Shown: positions 57,456 to 64,000 of the stretch, piece after piece
How the letters are laid out: the number at the start of each line of letters is the position of its first letter
Position numbering within the stretch: position 1 is the stretch's first letter
NCBI GenBank assembly: GCA_021234155.1
Contig: JAJEKV010000014.1
Span: 14,558,494-14,622,493 of the forward strand
DNA: 64,000 nt
Origin: Isoetes taiwanensis
Taxonomy: Eukaryota > Streptophyta > Lycopodiopsida > Isoetales > Isoetaceae
Direction of reading: 5' to 3'
Made by a program: the position numbers and the translations under genes
The notes under the pieces: model-generated
Seen by the model: only the letters and a program-made list of their open reading frames with translations
What the model was told of the DNA's origin: nothing
Databases searched by the model: none

Positions 57456-58060
57456 TTTGGTTCAAAAATGGAGCATTCAAAGGGAGGAGCGGAGCGAGGT
57501 TCTTATTTGTTAACTAAACGCTGCAAAACCCCGGAGCAGATCGACGGGGGAGGAAATGAATTTGAAGCGTAAGAAGGGAGGGGATAAAACGGGCTTCAAT
57601 TTAGCCGTCGGAATGGGAATGAAAGACGAGCAGGGGCCAGCTTAGCAGGCCATAGCTACCCGGCAACAAACGCCACGAAAGCTCGACGAACCTCACCATC
57701 GTGCCAGAAAAAATGGACCCGTCACCGGAAACACACACAGACCCCTTACCAGCACAAAACTACGCCCGCACCATACACCACCCTCACCCTCATAGCCGTA
57801 ATACCCCGGCCCTCAGCCTCACCCGCATCCTTACCCCCACCGCCACCCTCATCCCCCACCCAATTCTGAGCTGGCGCCCGCCGCTCGACCGCCGGCTTCC
57901 CGTAAAACGCTTCCGGCGCCCCGCCGCCTTGCCGGTGACCCGGGGCCCGCCACCCCGCAGCTGGCCGCATGACCATATGCGCCCGACGTGCTTTGCGTCT
58001 TTTATGCTCCTTCTGCCGGCAAGTCATGTGGGGGGTGTGTATCGTTGATTTTTTGTTTGT
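57456..58060 (-). promoter_or_regulatory. Upstream region of the GATA gene
   Basis: The 5' flank on the minus strand. 57740-57960 is C-rich on the plus strand (CCACCCTCACCCTCAT-type words), so it is purine-rich on the coding side. No clear TATA box was identified. Open frames here (57701-58048) are proline-rich artefacts of composition. Confidence 0.4.
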
Positions 58061-59575
58061 TTTCCTCGTAAATAACCTAACATATATAACATAAAGAATG
58101 CACCCCTCTATCTCTTTGCATGTGATGTCGATCATGACTCTCCCTAAGCTTATTATTCTTTGCTTTGTCTCCTCGCCTTTTTTTTTAGACCTTTACTTCC
58201 TCACCTCTTGTTCTTTACACTTCCTTCATGTTCTTTTATTATTCAATTCCTCGCTCCTGCTCAAATGTTATTCCAATCGGTGGCCTTTCATTCAACTCCT
58301 CCTCAGTGCCCTCCACACTCTCAGTGTGGGCCTCTGCAGTGTCGGTGTGGTGTGTCATTCACCATTTTCTGCCCCCACTTGCAAGCCACGTGATGTCTCA
58401 TCCCTTGGTCAATACTTTTCCCTGGTTATCTTTTGTTCATTTTTTAACTCGAGCTTCCTAGATGTCACATCTCTTTAGCCTAACACATGGCCCTACTCGA
58501 GCATTTACAACTTCTCTTCAATGACATAGTTGGGTAAAGGTTGTCTCATCGTGGTTAAGAGTTTACCAATTCCACTATCCGATTGTGACGGAGATTCTAG
58601 GAAGCCAGAAGCAAGTGCTCAGTGCTGTGGATCCCACAATTTAACGACTACAATAAATATAAAAGCAAACAGCTTTGAACAAAGACCATACCGAACATGT
58701 GTAGTTGTGATGCTCTGGTTGGCACCGCACTCTTGTCTACTTAAGGCTAATCGACTATAATTTTCTAGTTCCCAGTGTACTTGATCAGGTTTGGTTCCAT
58801 CTAGCAATAAAAGAAAATATAAAAGAAACGCAGGCCACTTGATTAGGTTTGGTTCCATCTAGCAATGAAAGAAAATAAAAGAAAAGCAAGCAAGCCACCA
58901 GATGTGTGGAGGTGGGGGCCAAGTTAGTCAAAGTACATGGAGGCTATGCACCTGGAGGACAAAGTCGAATAAAACAAATCATCTTTGCCAACTTGTCCTT
59001 GACCAATAAAGAGGAGCTGCTTACACATTAGTTGGAAAAGAAAAGATTATTGCTACTTTTCCTTCTGTCTATGTATACACTTTTCATGAAAACTTCGTAG
59101 CATGGCAAAGCTTCCATTAAAGCGCATATGCACGAAGTGGAACTAGATTTTTTATTAAGTCACCTATAGCCTATAGGAGTTGAACTTTTCTTGTTTTCAT
59201 AGCTTTGATTGTAGCTTGTGGAGATATTAGCTGGATGAATGGACTACACATATTCTAAACGTATAGAAATGTGTTGAATGGATTCTCTTAATGAATAAAA
59301 ATCATTTGATTCTAATATTGATAGACAGACTATATAGAGAACTACAAAATAAACTAGTTAGGTCCTTATCTCCACCTTATGGTGTAGATAACGTCCTGGC
59401 CCTCGCCAAAAGAACATGAAAGAAGTGTAAAGAACTCCTGGCAGTGGCCAAAATGGCTCGTGCATGTGCATAACATTATTGCCATTAACGCCCAGGTTCG
59501 AGGGTTTTCACTGCCTAATCTGGCAGAGAAGGCTTCTGAGATTATCGGATCTTCACGTGTTTGGAGCTAGTTTTT
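58061..59575. other. Intergenic DNA with a 58-bp tandem duplication
   Basis: TTGAT(C/T)AGGTTTGGTTCCATC begins two adjacent units at 58781 and 58839, each about 58 bp and ending in GCAGGCCAC or AAGCCAC. Overlapping plus-strand frames at 58098-58478 are T/C-rich without domains. No gene was seen. Confidence 0.5.
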
Positions 59576-59740
59576 GAGCCCTAATTTTTTTTTTTGTTTG
59601 AAGGCAAGGTTGGTGGGACTTGCACCCACCCACGTCTTCCACCCGATGGTAGCTAGTGGGTTTTGAACCCTGGTGGGGGTCACCCCAACCCAAGGCCTTA
59701 CCACTAAACCACCACCGCGATGGGCGAGCCCTAATTTTTT
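59576..59740 (-). mobile_element. tRNA-derived SINE with perfect 15-bp target-site duplication
   Basis: On the minus strand, TGGTTTAGTGGTAAGG (59711-59696) is an A box and GGGTTCAAAACCC (59670-59658) a B box, the internal polymerase III promoter of a tRNA. The body (59725-59591) ends in a CAAACAAAAA poly(A) tail. It is flanked by exact copies of GAGCCCTAATTTTTT at 59576-59590 and 59726-59740, the mark of LINE-mediated insertion. It is only about 135 bp and non-coding. Confidence 0.85.
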
Positions 59741-61430
59741 AGCTCCAGTTTTAGAGCCTATTTTTGAGCTCTAGTTTTTTAGTCTATTAGGAAAAGCTGC
59801 TTGCAAGGGAAGCTCTATTCTGGCACAGCCATGTTCCGGCAAAGCTCTATAATTCCAAAAAATATCAAGAAATTCGACTCTAGGACCAGGTATTTGCAGG
59901 GTCGTGTTTGGTATTTGCAGGATGTTGTGCAAGGTATTGGCAGAGTACATGCAGAGACAGATGAATGCAGGAATTTGACTGAATGTGGTTTTTGGATAAA
60001 ATTGTGGTTTCACTACTCGAATCCCCTGTTTCTTTGCATAAAACTCTAACCCTGCTGCGGAACCAAGCTTCATCATGGCTCTAAGACCCCTTTGTTTTTT
60101 TTGCTCATGCATGTGGTTTTTGTGCAGGAGCGCGAAGACGGCAATGGAATGAACAGACTGGTCGAGAAGGGTAGTGGAATTCCAATGTTATGCCATTTTG
60201 CAATGATTATCCTAGGGTGTTACAAGACATTTCCATAAATTTTGAGCCATTCAGGTAAAATCTGATCGTATAAACCTGAGAACCAGGGCATTAAGGAAGG
60301 AGAAGCGAGCCACTGGTTGTCCGGGTTCCTTAAATGGATTGTGCAGGAAGAGGGCTACATGCAAGCAATGAGGTGAAAGACTAGTCAGGGAAGCCCTGGT
60401 TGCGGCAAGAATGGCGGAGAACTCTAGCGGCTAGGGTTTGGGCGGCCGCCATGGCCGTCCCCGTTACTTGCAGAGCAGACTATGTGTCCCTGTGGTTTTG
60501 CTTCCCGTGGCCTAGATACAGTCACGGTGGGGCTATTGCTTCCATTTTGTGTAGAAGAATGGAGTTGCTTCTTTGACAGGTTTCTTTGGAGGATTAGATC
60601 AGAAGTATTTGAAGGTGTTAGCAACAAGAACTTGGATGAAGATGAGGTTGGCTATAAAACATCTGATTCGGAAGGATATTTTATGAGGACTTCGTGTCAC
60701 AATGGTTAGGCTACGTTGAAGTTTTGCGACTTTGAACTAGTTTCACTGGGCTTTGATTGATGTAGTCCGGTGGAACTATTCTTCCTATTTGTCACGGTGA
60801 GTATGTGTATCCGCGGAATTTCTCTCAACCGGCCGGTAGATGCACGACCTTCAATCCTTGGGATAAATTGATAACACAGGCGGGCTTTACTTCAAGGCGT
60901 CAGATTATATTTTGGTGGGAACCGTATTTCTTATGAGTGGTCGAAGACTCTGTTTTTGCACCTGCAGATTACTTTTGTTTGTCTTCATTCTATAGTTCCT
61001 ATAAGCGGTTGACATATGTTGTAAATTCTACGGTTGGTCCTAATACAATTTGGCGAGTAATGGGTATTTTGAAGATAAGGGTGTTTGCTTGTTGTTGGCC
61101 GGGCGGGGATATACAAATGGAAAGGCTTGGATAGGGCAAGGCAAATGGGCGGTTCTCTAGCGGTGATGACACCTCTAAGAAGAAGTGATGGAATAGGATG
61201 CAGTAGTGTGGAAAGTATCACGAGAATAATGCTGGCGAGGAATCTAGACTGGATAGGCTTCCGGTGTTAGATTGTATCGAGTTGTGGATGTAGTTCCAAC
61301 AGGGATCAGCTCTCTTGGTATTTGGTTCTATAGTAACAAGGGAATCTTGCTCTCGTGTATTGGCTTTGAGCCCGGTGTTGGCCCATTTTTCTTATGGGCT
61401 TGGTTTATTGAGTATCGCCCATTTTCCGTT
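59741..61430. other. Intergenic or LINE 5' region, no supported gene
   Basis: 59741-59790 continues a local AGCTC(C/T)AGTTTTTTAG-type repeat. 60100-61400 has scattered short frames (60482-60709, 60937-61134) without domains; part of it may be the 5' untranslated region or N-terminal ORF1 of LINE 3, whose start is not visible. Confidence 0.35.
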
Positions 61431-61439
61431 TGAGGCTAG

Positions 61440-62404
61440 TTGCGGTTGAGGTGGTTGCCTTTGTTCGAGCCTAATAGATGCTCTACATGTGCTAGGTCAT
61501 TATTGTCTTTTCTTTGTCAAATCTCTTTTGAACTTCTGAGAATGTATAACATTGCATGTGTTTACGTTATTGTCTTAAGATGGGAATTTAAGATGCTTAA
61601 CCATTATCCATTTCAAGAACGGATGGTATGTGATAAATCTGAGGTTTGGTCTCATTTAAGACTTTTGGCTATGGGCTACGGCATTGGGCTTTGGGAATTG
61701 CATGGCAATCTTTAGTGGGGGAATGGGGTTTGTATGGGAATTCTTGTTGGAAAAAAAACTGGTTGCCTTCACACACTCCAAGCTGGAGAAATTTTTGGCC
61801 CATATGTTTGACTAGGAAGTGTTTTGGGCCGAGGGGGGCGGACTTTATAAACATTGGGGGTATTGCAAAGGGGAATGGGTATCTTCCTAGGGTATATTTA
61901 CTCAAATAAGGGTATGGCCCATTAACTAGGTTGAATTTACCTTGGAAATCGAACACCAGGTTCTATATGCATCATTGGGCTAGCATATGGATAGAGTTAT
62001 TATCTAGTGATATGTGGGTTGCTCTCACACGTTCCAAGCTAGTGAAATTTTGGCCCATATGTTTGACCAGGAAGTGTTTTGGGCAGGAGGGGGTGGAATT
62101 TATAAACATTGGGGTATTGCAAAAGGGAATGGGTATCTCCCTAGGGTATATTTACTCAAATAAGGGGAAGAAAATAAAATCTAAACCCTTGCTAGCTTTT
62201 GACCACAACTATGGAAGAATCTACCTTGACGCGGGAAGTCTAAGTAAGGGTTTTCGTGCCGCTACAATGGTTCCTAATGTATGGCCGAATTCAACCCTGT
62301 TGGGAAGTAATTTGAGGGTACACAATTGGAGGGGTTTGGGTATCACCAAAAATGATAAGGGGTACGTAATAGGGGATGATGTTACTCAAATAGAAAAATC
62401 ATGA
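61440..62404 (+). pseudogene. LINE 3 ORF1 (probable) with internal duplication
   Basis: Immediately upstream of ORF2. The last frame, 61931-62404, contains KFWPICLTRKCFGQEG, FINIGVLQKGMGISLGYIY and LLAFDHNYGRIYLDAG, resembling the C-terminal half of DUF4283-type ORF1 proteins (invariant IG, then a basic and aromatic strand). A nearly identical block (WPICLTRKCFGPRG, FINIGGIAKGNG) lies at about 61790-61910, so about 145 bases are duplicated 254 bases apart in a different frame. The stop TGA (62402-62404) overlaps the ORF2 ATG (62401-62403). Confidence 0.5.
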
Positions 62405-63980
62405 AGATTATTTCGTGGAACCTTCGAGGTATCAAGGGACCTTTAAAGAGGGCTAGAGTTTTAGCGACAATGAGATGATCGATGGCCTTGAATATCCTAC
62501 TTATCTGAGGAACATAGACTTCGACTTGAGGCCGATTCCTTAGGTGCACGGGTAGGAAGCCGTACTCCTCTTTTACTGTCTTGCCGGGGGGGCACTAAAA
62601 GGGGGGTGCGGGAACTCTATGGAAGGGTCTAACTAGTAGGCGCAATATCTTTGGAACAGATGGAAGGTGGCAATTTGTGCAATTTGATCTGAGATGGGAT
62701 TCAATGGGGAGTGATTAATATTTATGCATCAAATAAGCTGCGGAAAGAGCCATTCTATGGAAGGAAATCATGGATTGGGTGATCGGTCGGTAGGTGGCCA
62801 GCTGGGTACTAGGTGGTGACCTCAATATGGCCGGATGTGCGGGATCAAAAGATTGGCTTACATAGAAACCTCTTGGGGGAGGAGGCGACGGCCATGGGAT
62901 TCCCTTCTCAACAAGCGTGGCCGTTCTCCTCCCACCATCGAATACTCCCTATTCATGGTCGAACAAACAAAAGGAGGAAGGGCCGAGTTCTTGTTTGCTA
63001 GGCAGATTTTATGTGGCTAACAAATGGCCATTTTTATGGACCGGTGCTATGTGGAAGGGACCTTTCTTTTTTTTCCCAGTCGGATCATATCCCACAAAAC
63101 TAGTATTTGAAGATCTTCCTTACGCTTGGCCGAAAGGGAATGTCCCCTTTAAATTCAATACAGGGCTCCTTGGGAAGGATCTCTTTTGTATCTGGATTCA
63201 AAAAGAATACACATTAGCCCGGTCCAAAGGAAGAGGGTCTTCCTAGTATGAAATCTGGATCGGAAAAATGGCGATATGAAGGATTGGATAAAAAGTGGGG
63301 GAAACTACGGGCTACCAAATTAGAAACTAAGGCTGACCTATACAACCAAGTTCGGCAAGTTAAACAAGGTTTGATTCTAGATCCCTTTAATATTGCCAAT
63401 CGGGCACTTGAGGAAGAGCTAGAGGTCGAGAATAAAAGCGATAGAAGAGGAAGAGGCTCGAGGGGCCGCTATTAGATCTAAGACCAAATGGTATGCGAGG
63501 TTGATCATGAAAGCTCTAAATGTTTATTTAGATTGGCATGAGCAAAGGTTTGTCAGAGAATAATAGTATCACTTCCGGTTACTAATGATCGAGCGTGGTT
63601 CTTAAAGAGGAGGGAGAAATTAAATCCTTCTTAGGGGATAGCTATGAGCATTTTGTTCAAAGAAGATCCCCTCCCAAGTGACTATTACGGTCGATGCTCA
63701 CGAGTGGCTCCCCTCTTTGAGGCAAAGGCGGATAGTGGCCCGATGAAGAAAATAAACTTCTACTTCAAGAGCCTCATGATATAGAAATCTACAAGACTCT
63801 ATGTTCTTTAGCCACGGTAAGTCGCCCGAGGACGATGGGTTCCCTCGAGTTCTATGTTGAATTGCGGGATATGTAGGCCATTCTTCACTTGGCAAATCAA
63901 GGGAGCATGCATGATCCGAGATACCTTCACCCGACCCTAGCAAGCCGGATTTATTTCCTTGATTCCAAAAAGTCAATAAG
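62401..63980 (+). pseudogene. LINE 3 ORF2: endonuclease and start of reverse transcriptase (runs off window)
   Basis: Begins MKIISWNLRGIKGPLKRAR, the classical start of the apurinic-type endonuclease of plant L1 elements. Further endonuclease landmarks in shifted frames are DGRWQFVQFDL (about 62655), WVLGGDLNMAG at about 62800-62835, and YTLARSKGRG near 63210. The RT entry GKSPEDDGFPRVL (about 63816) and a SLIPK-like segment near 63960 follow, after which the window ends. Several frameshifts and stops make it inactive. It is related to LINE 1 and distinct from LINE 2. Confidence 0.75.
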
Positions 63981-64000
63981 CCCCGGTACTAAATGAATGG

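Noticed and set aside
57701-58135. Proline- or arginine-rich proteins upstream of the GATA gene on both strands
   Set aside because: Frames overlap in a C-rich, low-complexity stretch and have no domains; they are composition artefacts.
59576-59740. A functional tRNA gene
   Set aside because: A and B boxes are present, but the cloverleaf arms do not pair over the whole length and a poly(A) tail with target duplication marks a SINE.

Overview
This is plant nuclear DNA dominated by transposable elements, with one clearly intact host gene: a two-exon class A GATA transcription factor on the minus strand at 56238-57455. Plant origin is supported by that gene, by Ty3/gypsy and Ty1/copia-type LTR elements, by LINEs whose ORF1 resembles the plant DUF4283 type, and by a tRNA-derived SINE. 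The mix of old and diverged repeats, with a likely Penelope-like fragment beside a DUF7869-like fragment, suggests a large-genome land plant, possibly a fern or gymnosperm. That lineage guess is inference, and no species is claimed.

Layout. 1-840 is the 3' end of a Ty3/gypsy pol (integrase), followed by an antisense reading frame and degraded coding-like DNA up to about 2.9 kb. About 3-6.5 kb holds low-complexity repeats, a possible gene remnant and a small foldback-like repeat. 6771-17663 is a structurally complete Ty3/gypsy LTR retrotransposon with 2.4-kb LTRs, TG/CA ends and the 5-bp target duplication GGGTT. Its domain order is gag, protease, extra RNase H, RT, RNase H, integrase. The extra RNase H lies upstream of RT, which is unusual. 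About 18.3-21.9 kb is a large inverted-repeat (foldback) element whose arms are built from a 19-bp minisatellite. 22.2-24.8 kb is degraded and unidentified.

About 25.3-26.9 kb (minus) joins a DUF7869-like fragment to a probable Penelope-like RT fragment. 27574-28081 is a PIF/Harbinger-type MITE with a TAA duplication. 28.5-34.3 kb is a LINE whose ORF1 stop and ORF2 start overlap as TGATG. 34.4-38.1 kb (minus) looks like a spliced gene of unknown function. 38.46-40.77 kb is a second, different LINE ending in a long (ATTCT)n tail. 43.4-51.3 kb contains tandem and inverted copies of an unknown 1-2 kb repeat. 52.66-54.20 kb (minus) is a short copia-like element with gag only and short LTRs. 56.2-57.5 kb is the GATA gene. 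59.58-59.74 kb is a SINE with a perfect 15-bp target duplication. About 61-64 kb is the 5' part of a third LINE, again with overlapping ORF1 stop and ORF2 start (ATGA).

Nearly every element is frameshifted or truncated, so no working pathway is encoded apart from the single regulatory gene. The main interest lies in how the elements are built and how they are nested.
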